Made by a program: the position numbers and the translations under genes. Shown one piece after another: positions 12,701 through 21,440 of a stretch of DNA of 24,800 bases (position 1 is its first letter; each line of letters begins with the position of its first letter). Location: contig BMAT01001722.1 of NCBI GenBank assembly GCA_019649035.1, positions 223,224 to 248,023 of the forward strand. The letters are read 5' to 3'. The notes under the pieces were generated by a model. It was not told the DNA's origin and did not search any database. It saw only the letters and a program-made list of their open reading frames with translations. The stretch is from Elysia marginata (Eukaryota; Mollusca; Gastropoda; Plakobranchidae).

Positions 12701-13600
12701 NNNNNNNNNNNNNNNNNNNNNNNNNNNNNNNNNNNNNNNNNNGAGTACCTTTTTAAGGAAAAACCCAATGAAAAAAATACAGGAAAAAAAAAAAGAAACC
12801 AAAAGATAAAGTTAGGGAAGGAGTGGATTCAAATGATGCGTTGGTGTTTTTGCCCCAGCCTTCTTTATCTTTCATAAATATAAAACAAAAGATACTAGAC
12901 CTTATTCTAGAGCTAATTATGTTTTTGTTTTTTCACTAAGAAAACAGTAAGTTGTTCCAAGAAATTGTAGATGTTAGCCTTGTTCAAGGTATGTGATATT
13001 ATTCTGAGGCTTTTTAAAGATCTCTTATGCCTTTAGCTTTTGGTCATAATTTGTACCCTATAGATTTATGTTATGGCGGTATCTTTATCAGAAGGTAGTA
13101 GACCCTATAACCAAGATAGAAGGATTGCTAATTTTAATTCTCTTGTTTTGTCTCAGGACTGTGATAACCAGATACCCATGTGTGGCAGACAACTACACAG
13201 AACTGTCTTTTGAGGCCAACCAGTTAATTACTGATGGTAATATCTCACTATGTCTTGTGCCAGCCCATCCTGCTATTAAGCTTCCTTCTTAAATTCTTTT
13301 ACTATTGAAATTGTTTTTTTTTTATTTAAAAAAAATCTATGTAAGTATACATATATGCTATACTTGTTATGCATGCCTCAGAAACTTAATATGACTTAGT
13401 ACAGTTTTATTAATTTTCTTTTTATCTAAAAATCGATTCTACTAGTTCTAAACAAATTCAAGAGATAATTTATTTGTACATTATTCCTGAACCTCATATT
13501 TTTTACAGTGCGGCCCACACCAGAGGAAGGCTGGCTCCAAGGGACACTCAATGGCAAGACTGGCATCATACCAATGAATCATGTTGAGTTTATAGACTGA
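179..13600 (+). CDS. GRAF-family Rho GTPase-activating protein (ARHGAP26/10/42-like), 3' part of gene
   Basis: GRAF proteins bind curved membranes through BAR and PH domains, switch off RhoA/Cdc42 through RhoGAP, and recruit partners such as FAK and dynamin through a C-terminal SH3; this role is family knowledge. Seen here: join 179-338, 868-1153, 1612-1803, 5149-5200, 9123-9173, 12319-12387, 13157-13236 and 13509-13600. The junction phases (in 2; then 0, 1, 1, 2, 2, 2, 1) agree at every step, and the 982 nt, with two bases from an upstream exon, give 327 codons and a TGA. Order: RhoGAP C-terminal end (about 53 residues), Ser/Pro/Gly-rich linker (about 220), SH3 (about 55), stop two residues after the SH3 as in vertebrate GRAFs. 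The BAR, PH, catalytic arginine finger and promoter are outside the window. Which paralogue this is cannot be decided; invertebrates often have a single GRAF gene. Confidence 0.92.
339..867 (+). other. GRAF intron, no feature seen
   Basis: AT-rich intron between the RhoGAP and first linker exons. It contains T- and A-runs; no repeat, RNA gene or further exon is recognisable. Confidence 0.8.
868..1153 (+). CDS. GRAF exon: RhoGAP exit and Ser/Pro linker
   Basis: The acceptor is tttattcag ending at 867 and the donor gtaatt starts at 1154 (phase 0 in, 1 out). It begins IFKTPPDG, which continues the preceding NYEQ exactly where vertebrate GRAFs read YEKIF. It then encodes about 95 residues rich in Ser, Pro, Asn and His with no predicted fold. 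Near the end, [11 protein letters not shown] resembles the short conserved linker block of GRAFs (RPxTLF..). Open frame upstream of 868 and downstream of 1153 is intronic. Confidence 0.92.
1154..1611 (+). other. GRAF intron, no feature beyond a short direct repeat
   Basis: AT-rich intron. The only structure noticed is a short direct repeat near 1372-1396 (caggatgtaaga followed by caggatgtaaaa). Confidence 0.75.
1612..1803 (+). CDS. GRAF exon: Ser/Gly/Pro-rich linker
   Basis: The acceptor is tttctgtctag ending at 1611; the donor gtaagc begins at 1804 (phase 1 in and out, 192 nt). It encodes a low-complexity linker starting [20 protein letters not shown] and ending [15 protein letters not shown] matches the Ser-rich block after the RPxxxF motif in other GRAFs. 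KGPPRRGSG and SPRQL are possible SH3- or kinase-recognised sites. The exon is GC-richer than the flanking introns, as are the other coding pieces. Confidence 0.9.
2725..3060. repeat. GC-richer unclassified block, possibly an old repeat
   Basis: This intronic stretch is distinctly richer in G and C than its flanks (for example gataggcgccgccaac and gtcggctctgcggcagtc). It has no sustained open frame and no splice-linked exon. Composition alone suggests an old transposable element copy; family and borders are not visible. Confidence 0.25.
3375..3819. mobile_element. Pogo/Tc1-mariner-like MITE
   Basis: A 445-bp non-coding element. The left end starts CAGTGGATCTCGGATCCAAC and the right end, reverse-complemented, starts CAGTAGACCTTGTCTCCAAC. 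About 18 of 24 terminal bases match when the flanking TA is counted. Each end abuts a TA dinucleotide (3373-3374 and 3820-3821), the target duplication of Tc1/mariner/pogo elements. CAGTRGAYCTYG-type termini resemble pogo/Tigger ends (family knowledge, from memory). No transposase frame is present, so it would depend on an enzyme encoded elsewhere. Several mismatches between the ends indicate an old copy. Confidence 0.68.
3764..3812 (-). repeat. Three tandem subterminal units of about 17 nt in the MITE
   Basis: Three adjacent units lie just inside the right end of the MITE: gttcgttgaatgcaagg (3764-3780), gtttgttgagtccaagg (3781-3797) and ttgttggagacaagg (3798-3812). The last one merges with the terminal inverted repeat. 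Tandem subterminal units are typical transposase-binding sites. Confidence 0.6.
4872..4994 (+). CDS. Possible alternative GRAF cassette exon, hydrophobic (uncertain)
   Basis: A 123-nt stretch has a fair acceptor (ttgcctttgacatcctag, ending 4871) and a weak donor (gtctaa from 4995). It is open in the frame set by exon 1612-1803 and is phase 1 in and out, so it could be included or skipped without shifting the frame. It would add about 41 mostly hydrophobic, Cys-containing residues ([16 protein letters not shown] in the middle). Local GC is higher than in the surrounding intron. From memory, vertebrate ARHGAP26 isoforms differ by a partly hydrophobic segment in the same linker position, but no alignment was made. 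It may be an unrelated open stretch. Confidence 0.28.
5149..5200 (+). CDS. GRAF exon: short linker exon that resets phase
   Basis: The acceptor is ggcaacttcag ending at 5148; the donor after CGTAG is gtctac at 5201. It reads [17 protein letters not shown], a Gly/Ser/Pro composition like the rest of the linker and unlike the intron around it. At 52 nt it converts phase 1 (end of exon 1612-1803) to phase 2, which every later exon requires; exons 3 and 5 cannot join in frame without such an exon. The donor is weak apart from AG|GT, so this call is less certain than its neighbours. Confidence 0.72.
6049..6178. repeat. Pyrimidine-rich low-complexity tract
   Basis: About 130 bases are almost all C and T on the + strand (runs such as ctcctcccctttctcc). 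It is a degenerate (CCT/TC)n tract within an intron. Confidence 0.75.
8493..8510 (+). CDS. Possible 18-nt GRAF microexon (uncertain)
   Basis: Eighteen bases lie between a plausible acceptor (gtgctcttggttag, ending 8492, with T-rich sequence upstream) and a strong donor (gtgaga from 8511). Spliced between exons 5149-5200 and 9123-9173 it is phase 2 in and out and adds six residues, giving SSKSFV before SGSVKKR. The added Ser/Lys fits the linker. Short matches to splice sites also occur by chance in an intron this long, so only transcript data can settle it. Confidence 0.33.
   Translation, partial: LQKLC
8855..8908. repeat. (TCTG)n-(TC)n compound microsatellite
   Basis: About seven CTGT units pass directly into about twelve CT units, followed by degenerate pyrimidine sequence to about 8990. 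It lies 5' of the 51-nt exon and may extend that exon's polypyrimidine context. Confidence 0.95.
9123..9173 (+). CDS. GRAF exon: basic Ser-rich linker, 51 nt
   Basis: The acceptor is ttgcacacccag ending at 9122, preceded by about 280 bases of pyrimidine-rich sequence; the donor gtaagg is at 9174. It encodes [17 protein letters not shown] and leaves AT to begin the next codon (M). Phase 2 in and out and exactly 17 codons, so it can be skipped without a frameshift. KKRSS is a basophilic-kinase-type site (inference). Confidence 0.85.
9701..9771. repeat. (TAA)n microsatellite
   Basis: A pure TAA repeat of 71 bp (about 23 units). Its purity suggests recent expansion or high mutability. Read in the ATA frame it makes a meaningless poly-Ile frame. 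Confidence 0.98.
10336..10421. repeat. TC / TATC compound microsatellite
   Basis: Interrupted (TC)n and (TCTG)n pass into (TATC)n near 10385-10407, then back to TC-rich sequence. Confidence 0.9.
10784..10975 (+). mobile_element. tRNA-derived SINE-like element
   Basis: A GC-richer block in the intron begins with a tRNA-like head. The A-box-like part is tagtagggtggttgacc (from about 10800) and the B-box-like part is ggtcccgggtccaa (10828-10841), at the right spacing for an internal RNA polymerase III promoter. A non-tRNA body follows (ctttagactcggaaaaagta). It does not fold as a complete tRNA. The borders are approximate and I saw no target-site duplication. Confidence 0.5.
11581..11605 (+). 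mobile_element. Possible solo terminus of a pogo/mariner-like element
   Basis: cagtggagtctacataactg follows a TA at 11579-11580 and resembles the CAGTGGA-type termini of pogo/mariner MITEs, including the MITE at 3375. No matching inverted end was found within about 1 kb, so it may be a truncated copy or chance. Confidence 0.3.
12319..12387 (+). CDS. GRAF exon: Ser-rich linker, 69 nt
   Basis: The acceptor is tattgtgcacag ending at 12318; the donor gtgagt begins at 12388. It encodes [20 protein letters not shown] and then PG plus a split Arg codon. Phase 2 in and out, 23 codons, so it too is frame-neutral. No other frame splices cleanly to the SH3 exon at 13157. Confidence 0.88.
12649..12673. 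repeat. (GA)n repeat bordering the gap
   Basis: agagagagag passes into an acagagacagaga pattern that stops at the first N. The microsatellite probably caused the assembly break. Confidence 0.9.
12674..12742. other. Assembly gap (69 Ns)
   Basis: A run of Ns; its true length need not be 69. Confidence 1.
13157..13236 (+). CDS. GRAF exon: first half of SH3 domain
   Basis: The acceptor is ttttgtctcag ending at 13156; the donor gtaata is at 13237. It reads [20 protein letters not shown] and then NQLITD. This is the SH3 beta-A strand, the RT loop with acidic and Tyr residues (ADNYTELSF; GRAFs have AxxxxELSF) and the start of the n-Src region. The usual ALY motif is changed to TRY, keeping the Tyr. 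Phase 2 in, 1 out. Confidence 0.95.
13509..13600 (+). CDS. GRAF terminal exon: second half of SH3 and stop
   Basis: The acceptor is atattttttacag ending at 13508. It reads [20 protein letters not shown], then [10 protein letters not shown] and TGA (13598-13600). [21 protein letters not shown] is nearly diagnostic of the GRAF SH3. The ligand-pocket Trp is present in EEGW. The conserved Tyr of the PxNY motif is replaced by His (codon 13580-13582). The protein ends two residues after the SH3, as usual for the family. Confidence 0.96.
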
Positions 13601-13784
13601 CCCCAGCCCATGACTAGTGCAGGTCTAGTGGAGACATAGCAACACCAGCAAGCAAAGAGTGATATAACAACATAGAATAGGCTGAGTGAAAGCCATATTT
13701 TAGGCATAATAGACCTTTATATGTATGAATTATTTGAAGACATTTTCATATGGGGTGAGAGAGAGTTAATTCATCTGAAGAAGA

Positions 13785-13790
13785 AATAAA
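13785..13790 (+). promoter_or_regulatory. Candidate proximal poly(A) signal
   Basis: AATAAA lies about 185 nt after the GRAF stop codon. It is the nearest canonical signal on the strand of the gene. The downstream GT-rich element is weak. Confidence 0.4.
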
Positions 13791-14432
13791 CGCTCAGAGA
13801 AATATAGGTAAACAAAAATGTCAATTAAGAAAGAGATGTGAAAGAGATCTTTTGGAATTGATTTCGCACTAGAATTGGTGGTTCATTTTGTGAAAAAAAA
13901 AAAAAAAGTTAGCTGGCAAGTGAAACTTTCTTGTTTCTTTTTTTGTTCCCTCCTTCCCTTTTTTATGTATCTTTAACTTAATAGGAAATTTACCTATTGA
14001 GTCCTCACTTATCTGTGCTTTGAACAACTGTGTATGGACCATCCTTCTTGTTGGCCCTAGAGTCAAATACTTCAAATACAGTCATGTAGTGTACAAGACT
14101 TTGACTGAAAATTTAGATCTCCCAACATCCAACGTCCAGTACACCTTGATAGAACATTGACTTGGGCATTTTTGTGGGTACATAATTAATGCACTTCCAG
14201 CTCCAAATCTTGAGCATTGTGTGTTGGAGAACAGTTTTGAATAAGTTTAAGCATTGGTTTTGTGCTGAAACAATTTTCCTACAGATGGAAAGACTGATTC
14301 ATTGCTTAGAAAAAGCATATTGAACTGTGTGTTTTTATAAACAGAAATCTTCACCTTTCTCTTTATCATGGGCTTAAAAATTGTCATGAATTTTGAATTA
14401 CTTATCAAGTGGTCCTCCATTGTCAAGTCAAG

Positions 14433-14438
14433 AATAAA
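14433..14438 (+). promoter_or_regulatory. Candidate poly(A) signal
   Basis: AATAAA is followed within 10-25 nt by tattgtgtaaatagtgt, a GT-rich context typical of cleavage sites. It would give a 3'UTR of about 850 nt. Confidence 0.45.
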
Positions 14439-15043
14439 TATTATTGTGTAAATAGTGTAACGGTAAGCTAGTATCAGTAATGGATTGTTGTAAATGATTG
14501 AACTAGATTCACAAGGCTTCCTTTGATTGTACTTTTTAAAACACTAGGAGTAGCAAGTTAGCATTGGTGACTTTACAAGCCTACAGTGTTAGTGCAAGAA
14601 TATTATTTTCATTTTGTTGTGGTTTTTTTTTTTGAGGTTACGAGAACCTATATTAAACTTTAAAGTCACTCTTTAATGCATTTTTTTTTTAAATCTGCTA
14701 GACCTGTTCTGAAACCATTTTTTTTTCTTGTTTTTTTTACTGCTGCCTGTCATAAAGGAGCTACTGGGTTTTTGAAACTTTCTTTCTAGGCAACCTCCTG
14801 TTTCACAAGGAGGCAGTGTAAACAGGGTTTTTTTTCAGCTAAGAATCAGAATAGTTCCTTTTCTGTTGGTCAAGACAATGTACCCAGCATTTGCATTTTT
14901 TTCTGCTTTAGCAAGAAAATTGCTGTATCTTTGCTAGGTTTACTTCAGTGACAGTTCCAAACTCTGTGATCAGAACCTTTGTAGGGTTTCTGCTCAAATT
15001 TGGATTGAGGGAGGAACATTCAGGGAATTCATTATTTTTAACA

Positions 15044-15049
15044 AATAAA
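15044..15049 (+). promoter_or_regulatory. Candidate distal poly(A) signal
   Basis: AATAAA is followed by catgctctgtgttacatg, a GT-rich stretch. It would give a 3'UTR of about 1.45 kb. Confidence 0.4.
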
Positions 15050-18021
15050 CATGCTCTGTGTTACATGATGTCAAATATTTGAATATTTAATTCCAGTTGA
15101 AAGATACAACACAAGTGTGGCAGGGAATGTTTTTCCTTCTTATGATTGTGGCATTTTTGTTGTTGTTGCCTTGTTGTATTTTAAAGGTATACAGTTCAGT
15201 TCAGATATTTCAAATCTGCAGGAATGACATTTCACTTTGAATTATCGGAAATTCTACGTAACAAGATGAACATGAAAGAATGAAAGCAAGGATAAAATTG
15301 GTAATCTGAATTTAGTTCAAATTAAACAAAAATTTGAATTATCTTGTGTTGAATTATCTGCACTGAAGTGCATAATTTTGTCTTAAGCTAAATACTTTCA
15401 TTGTATGGTAAGATGATATAAGTGTCAAGCCAAGAGACATGTGGATGTAAAATTTTAATCAATAGGGTGAGCTGCTTCAGCAAGGGCTGCTGTGTATTAT
15501 ATACAATTTATCACCCATGGGACTTGTATTTTCCATGTCTAAGAATGTTTGATACTTTAAGAAAATATGTTTTAATGAGCATCTGCTATTGTTTTAAAGT
15601 TAGTAAAACCCTCAAATAGTGGGATCGCTTGATTGCCATATATACATATGTATTATTATTGTTGGTATAACAATGTATGGTAATAAGATTTGAAATGGTT
15701 AAAAATGCAAGTCAGTGTTTTCTGTCAAAATTTGATTTCACATAATATTCAAAGAGATTAGACTTTCTTGTGGAGCTTTCAGGAATTTCCTACCTAAACA
15801 TTTTTTATGAAGGCATTTGCCAAGTAGTAAAATTAGTCATAAGATTTGAGATTTTCATATTGAATTTGTATGTACGGTTTATCTGTGAGTTACTATATAA
15901 TTATAAAATTAATTAGTGAGTCACTGCTCAAGTCCTTGAAATGATCTGTTTTGTTTATGGTTTATGTTGACCCAAAATACGCAAATTCAGCACCTTTGTT
16001 ACTTTGCACAGTGTATTTAAGCGTGTTGGTTTCAAGCCTTGTCTATAGAGAGATTTTGCTCGAAACTGAAGTGCCTCAGACAATCTGCATTTCTGAGGTG
16101 AGTTTAATTTTTTGCTTCATCGTAACTGAAAACCATCAAGATTTTAATATTTCTTCAGGTTCTCTTCTCATTTTTGTCGTTTATCTTCAAAGTAGCATCA
16201 GAAAAGATGTGTGAGAGTCAGGTTCTGTTGAAATTGACATGGTTTCAGCAATCTTGTTTCAACACTGAAGGCTTTAAGCCTAGCCAGGCGGAAAGACCAT
16301 AATGTGTCTCAGACAATGACCTGTAAAATACAAGGTCATGATCAGAACAACCCATATACAATTTTTTTGGTTGCAAAGGGAGTAGTAAACTTAATGTATT
16401 AAATTTTTAGGTCAAGATCATTTTTGTTACAAAGTAGCCTGATCTTAAAATAGGAAAGAAAACCAAAAGTAGCTTTATGTTCAGAGCTTAGATTTTGTAA
16501 TCATCACACATGTAAGGTTTACATGTTTTTGAGGAGAGGTGCTCGAAAGGATGAAAATTTGCTGCATTCTGCTTCCATTTGCAAGGGTATGGTTTTTTTA
16601 ATGGCCCTTTTTTTTTTTTTTTTTTTGCTATCACAAAGAGAAATATTGAGACTGTGAGTTCAAAACTTCAGGAATTTGTGATTCTGAGAATTTTACACCC
16701 TATTTAGTATGCTATGTAGCTCACAGAGAGTTGTAGCTAGCTTATGAATTTTTAAGAGAATTAATTAATTTTGAACGTCGATAAATTTTCTTTCAAAAAC
16801 ATTTCCATTTTCTTACTGCTTTTAAAAAAAATTATATTTATAAAAGTTTTTATCATTAACTGGACCTTTAAGTTTTTATTGTCCATTATTGTGAAACTTT
16901 GATCTCACTATGTTCATTGCTTTCTTAGTCTTATTTGAAGCATCTTGCTCAGTCTCAAAGATTACTAAAACAGATGATTACCATAAATTACACAGTAATA
17001 ACCCCTCATTACCAGGCATGTAATCTGTATCACCGACACTAAAACTGAGTCTGGGAAGGTCTAATCAAACAATTTTTTTCTATGCATTTTAATGGCATAA
17101 TCTATAGGCAATGAGAACAGAGAAAAAAAAATAAAAGTGGATTCTGTGAAAGACACAACCCAGAATTACTATAATGTTTATTGTAATTTAGATCTAGAGC
17201 TAGATAAAAGGGTTTCATTTAGATGTGTTTTTTACTTTGATAAAAAAACAATAGATCTATATTAAAAGTTGTATCCTCAATATCAATCTCTCATGTAAAT
17301 TTGAAAAGTTGTATTATAAAGGCGATGGGTAACCCCATTCTATTTTTTTATTTTATTGTCTTTAAAATATTTCCAAAACATATGTCGCATGTGTACATGC
17401 GCTAGAATTAATGATAAAATCCCACTGGGATTTATTTCAGAAAAGGTGAGCTACTATTGTTGAAATCATAATCCTAATACCAATAAGTATAATAAAATTA
17501 ATTAGTACTTGCAAAAGAATTAATAATTCTTGTTGGCCACCTGATGATGTGTTTAATTATCCTTTTCAAAGGCTTGGAAATCTTACCTATCAGGGAGTAT
17601 AAGAAATATGCTTTTTTTTTTTTACTCTGATGTTGTCTTCAGTAAGTTGTACATTTCCTTACTTGAAACTGAAGACAGTACATTCCAGGACAATCTCAGA
17701 GAACAAGCCCTAGTTGATTTATTACTCATCATATTAGACACATCTTTGTTTTTTGCAATACTCTTGTTTTTTCCATGAACAGCTTGAAAAAATATTTTTC
17801 AATTTTTTTTAGATTACTTGCTTGCACTAACTTTGCCAGCATAATGTAGTCCAGATTGGATATTTAGAACTCATTGGGGATAAAAATTTAACTTTGAATA
17901 ATCTAAAAATAGAATTATTAGAACATATTAGAAAAGAAAATGGGCAATCTGAATACAATTTAGATTGAGCAGAATATTCAAATTGTCCCAAGTTTGACTC
18001 GACTGCAGTATGCACACAGAG

Positions 18022-18040
18022 GCTCTGGGTGGATGCCCGT
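18022..18040. repeat. Short duplicate of SINE-body sequence beside the SINE
   Basis: ctctgggtggatgcccgt, immediately before the SINE's left target duplication, matches 16 of 18 bases of ctctgggtggcagcccgt inside the SINE (about 18200-18217). It may be the end of an older SINE copy or coincidence. Confidence 0.35.
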
Positions 18041-18299
18041 TGTTTCAGCCAGGGGGGCCTAGATAGCTCAGTTGGTAGTGGCTTCGCTCCGTGGCCAAGA
18101 GGTTGCGGGGCAGCCGAGCACAGTCCGGGCCCCTACTGGTTGGGTCGGTGTCAGTATAATGTGACCGGCTGAGGCTAAGTCATGGTATCCCCGCTAGTCT
18201 CTGGGTGGCAGCCCGTAAATTGTCATTGGGACCCAAGCCCTGAGAGCACCTTTGAAGTGGAATTGGGCTTGTAAAAATACCCTTAAATGTTTCAGCCAG
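18041..18299 (+). mobile_element. tRNA-derived SINE with perfect 12-bp target-site duplication
   Basis: The body at 18053-18287 is flanked by identical tgtttcagccag at 18041-18052 and 18288-18299, the hallmark of LINE-machinery insertion. The head is tRNA-like: gatagctcagttggtagtgg holds the A box (18064-18078) and ggttgcggggc (18101-18111) is a degenerate B box. A conserved-looking central body follows (gtcagtataatgtgaccggc), then a short tail ending aaaatacccttaaa. It is much GC-richer than its surroundings. The family is not named here; it could belong to one of the metazoan SINE domain superfamilies known from molluscs. It is not a functional tRNA gene. Confidence 0.85.
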
Positions 18300-18708
18300 A
18301 AGTTAAAAATTCTCTGGTATTAAACAAATATCATGCATTTTTAAATGGGAATTTCCCGCTTTTGAAATATAGTCTACGTAAAAGTGTATTCTGCTGCTCA
18401 ATAAAAGTTTAAAAGCCAATCAATGAATTCTGATATCAATTTGTTTTATACTGTTGCAATATCTAAAAAGGACCTTTGTTTTGCTTTTCCCGCCACCCCT
18501 GTATCTCTATTATCTATATATCTTTGTTGTTTTAACAAATGCTTGTCACAAATATATATTTTATTATGAGATACGATCGTTCTCACCTTTCTTAAGAGAG
18601 TATGTGGTATGAAGGTATGGTAGGAATTTGTGAGTCCTCAAATATGTGTCAAAGTTTGTTTGTTTTGTTCAAGCCAAAGGCAAGACTTTCAGTTGTAATA
18701 ATTTTTGT

Positions 18709-18733
18709 CGTGAATGTTTAAAGAGCATTCACG
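18709..18733. other. Perfect 8-bp hairpin
   Basis: cgtgaatg and cattcacg are perfect inverted repeats separated by a 9-nt loop. They stand out from AT-rich intergenic sequence. No terminator or RNA gene context is evident. Confidence 0.4.
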
Positions 18734-19800
18734 ATAGCATATATATAGCAAGATCATTTTTTTTTCTTTCATTTATTAAATACTTGTATCTCAAATGTAA
18801 ATAAGCAAAAGCAAGAACATATATATTCGGATTAAGTTATATTACTGTGAAAAAAAATTTATTTTATTTTTAGTTGTTTTATCGAGCAAGATTTTTCTCC
18901 AAACGTTTGTATACATAAAATATACAATATGTATGTAATTTGTTGCAATATGACTTTTTATGCAACTTTGATGACTGTATTATTCCTAGAAGTCATAACT
19001 ACAGACAGACATATAGTGCAGTTTTTTAACTTCTTTGCACATTGTTTCTTCTTTAATAGAAACTGACATATGTACACATTGATTCTGTTCATCCTTGCTT
19101 GATTACAAAAGGACACTATCAGTATAAAATAAAAAATAAACTTAAAAAACGATTGCTTTGAGTTTGCATCTGTGAAAGACACTTTTTGTTTTTGTCTCTT
19201 TTTTTAAGATGCTTGTAGTTATACTAGGAATTTTCATCTGTTAGTGTGTGTTTGTTTCCTGTTGCTGTTTTATATTTCTATTGTTAGCTAGTTTTGGTAC
19301 CAAAGAATGGATTTGTGAAAGAGTTCTCCTTTTTGTCTGAAACTAAGCTTGTTATCCGTTTCCTGTTAATTTGACAAGCGGAAACTGTTATTGTAGGAAT
19401 ATATTTTTATGGTCAGTTTATCTTAAAAACAAAACCTTATAAAGGCACCTTTTAATTAAAGAAGAACGTACTTGATAAAATCATAGGTTGATGTCATTTC
19501 TGTTTTTTAAGGTTACTGGACATTTCATTTGTACCAGTTTTAGTGGGCCTACACAAATTTAAAAACAAAAAGCAAACTATTACCACCTTATTTGCAACAT
19601 AAATATTACTACGACAAATAATGGCTCTCTGCAAATAAGTAATTATCTACAGTGCTTTAAAATTACCAACATTTGGGAGATATATTTTCTGTATCTCTAT
19701 CTTTTTTACTCTTTCTTTTCTCTCATGAAACATACTCTGGTTTTGTTTTCAAACATTGCATCAGGCAATAAGGGACATCCATAAATGTGTTATCAATCCT

Positions 19801-20193
19801 GTAAGTTTCTAACCAACTAACTCCTTATAGTCCCAATTCTGAGTTAGATGGATAGAAACCTGAACACATATCGCTGTAGGTTTCTAAATAGCTAACTCCA
19901 TTGCAGTCAAAACACTGATTTAGCTATTATTACAAAAGTACAGAGATAGGTGTGACACATTTTATTGCCTCAGGTTTCTGAAGGGCTAATTATATAGGAA
20001 GGGCTTCATGACAAAACAACTTATTTACATTTTCTTTTTCAGTTAGGCATGTCATTTTTCTATTAATTTGTCATTTTTTTAGGTGTAACAGCCATACTTT
20101 GAGAAGAAATACAATTTTGAAGTGGCTTGTTGTGCATTCTGTCACACAATCCTTCCTAAAGCTAAAGCACCGAGTTAGCTGTCTAAAGTCTAC
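19801..20193. repeat. Cluster of direct and inverted copies of a roughly 22-nt motif
   Basis: Direct copies: gtaagtttctaaccaactaa (from 19801), gtaggtttctaaatagctaa (from 19876) and caggtttctgaagggctaat (from 19971). Inverted copies: gttagatggatagaaacctg (19843-19862) and gagttagctgtctaaagtct (from 20172). The shared core is RGTTTCTNANNNRCTAA. It looks like a remnant of an element with repeated termini; the family is unknown. Confidence 0.45.
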
Positions 20194-20975
20194 ACCAAAA
20201 GGTTTTCAGGTTAGTAACCGGTTAACGCTAAATTTGGGCCAAGCAGAGTTAAAGCCCTTAGAAAACCACATTGATAGATATGAGTGACTAAACCAATGGC
20301 AAACTCAAAATTTGGGCTCTCTATGTATGGAGTCACACAATTAAAATAACCACAACAAAAATAGTGGCTTTTAAGGATTTCAAAGCAACTTACCATGCAT
20401 TGTTTTACTTTTGAGTTTTAATTGATGGCTTCAAAATCTGATACACATATCAAGAATCGCTTTCCAAACACTTTGTCAACAGGAATATGCAGTATTCCGC
20501 AATCTTATTTAAACTTTTTTTTTTAATCTTCACATTGTTTGCAATGCAAATTTATAAAAAGTTATAGTTATTAAAAAAAAAGGAATGTAAACACTGCCAA
20601 ATCCTGTTGACAAAATCAATACAATCGTCTCAGCTTATATACGCCGAATTTCAAATCAAAAGCATGTAACTTGTAGGGCCTATTGAATTTGTTTTTTTTT
20701 TCATCTTTAGAAAACATTAGAAAGAAATATTTTTTTACTTTAAAATACATTGAAATAAAAACTCTAAACTTTTTGAAAGTTAAGGTGTTAATATTATTAG
20801 AAAATTTTTGAAGATCAAGGGAAAAAACCCACAACAGAACGCCTGAAAAGTAAGTCAGACAATTTATATCTATTTTAGCCTGATACAGTCATGTGTTAGC
20901 CTCAAGTGTCCTTAAGTAATACAAATTATATCTCTATATTTTTATGCTCTCCATTACACTCACTACATTGTCCAC

Positions 20976-21009
20976 TCCCTCTCTCTCTTTTTCTCTCTTT
21001 CTCTCTCTT
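20976..21009. repeat. TC-rich microsatellite
   Basis: Interrupted (TC)n with T-runs, about 34 bp. Confidence 0.85.
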
Positions 21010-21440
21010 GTCTATACTTTTGTATCTCCTATCAAGAAATAATTTTTTTAATCCATTGTAAAAACTAAAAGATCAAATAACAACAATAATAAGCAATGCA
21101 GTTACGCTCAAACTTAAACTACAAGTTAATGATGTTTTACCCTGGAATATTAACGCTTTTAAGAAAATGAATTACATGTATTTCCTTCCAACACGTTCTG
21201 GCTATTTTTTTTTTCAATTTGATTGATTTCTTTAAAAAAATACTTAGTCACTTTGGACACTTTTTTATCTTTTAATTCAAATCTAAAACTACATTTCAAC
21301 TTAGGCCTTACATAATTGAACTCTATTATCTCACTGTCAAACCCATCTACTAGTATTATGGAAATCGGAGAAAAACTGAAAATGACAATCGTCTTTTTAA
21401 CCACACAGTAGCTCTGTAGACACAATTTTTTATGTACAAT

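Larger units (their letters stand above)
12388..13156 (+). other. GRAF intron containing an assembly gap
   Basis: AT-rich intron containing a (GA)n repeat that runs into a block of Ns. Nothing else is recognised. An exon hidden in the gap is possible but not needed for the reading frame. Confidence 0.8.
13601..15060 (+). other. Probable 3'UTR of the GRAF gene (end uncertain)
   Basis: The sequence after the GRAF stop codon has no long plausible coding frame or splice-linked exon. AATAAA signals occur at 13785-13790, 14433-14438 and 15044-15049, the last two followed by GT-rich sequence. A Pumilio-type TGTAAATA sits at 14447-14454. The true end could be at any of these sites or further downstream. 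Confidence 0.55.

Noticed and set aside
15951-16214. 87-codon open frame in the intergenic region
   Set aside because: AT-rich hydrophobic translation with no recognisable motif, isolated from any splice-linked exon.
18061-18135. Functional tRNA gene
   Set aside because: It has A-box-like and degenerate B-box-like sequence but no complete cloverleaf or acceptor stem. It is the head of a SINE flanked by target duplications.
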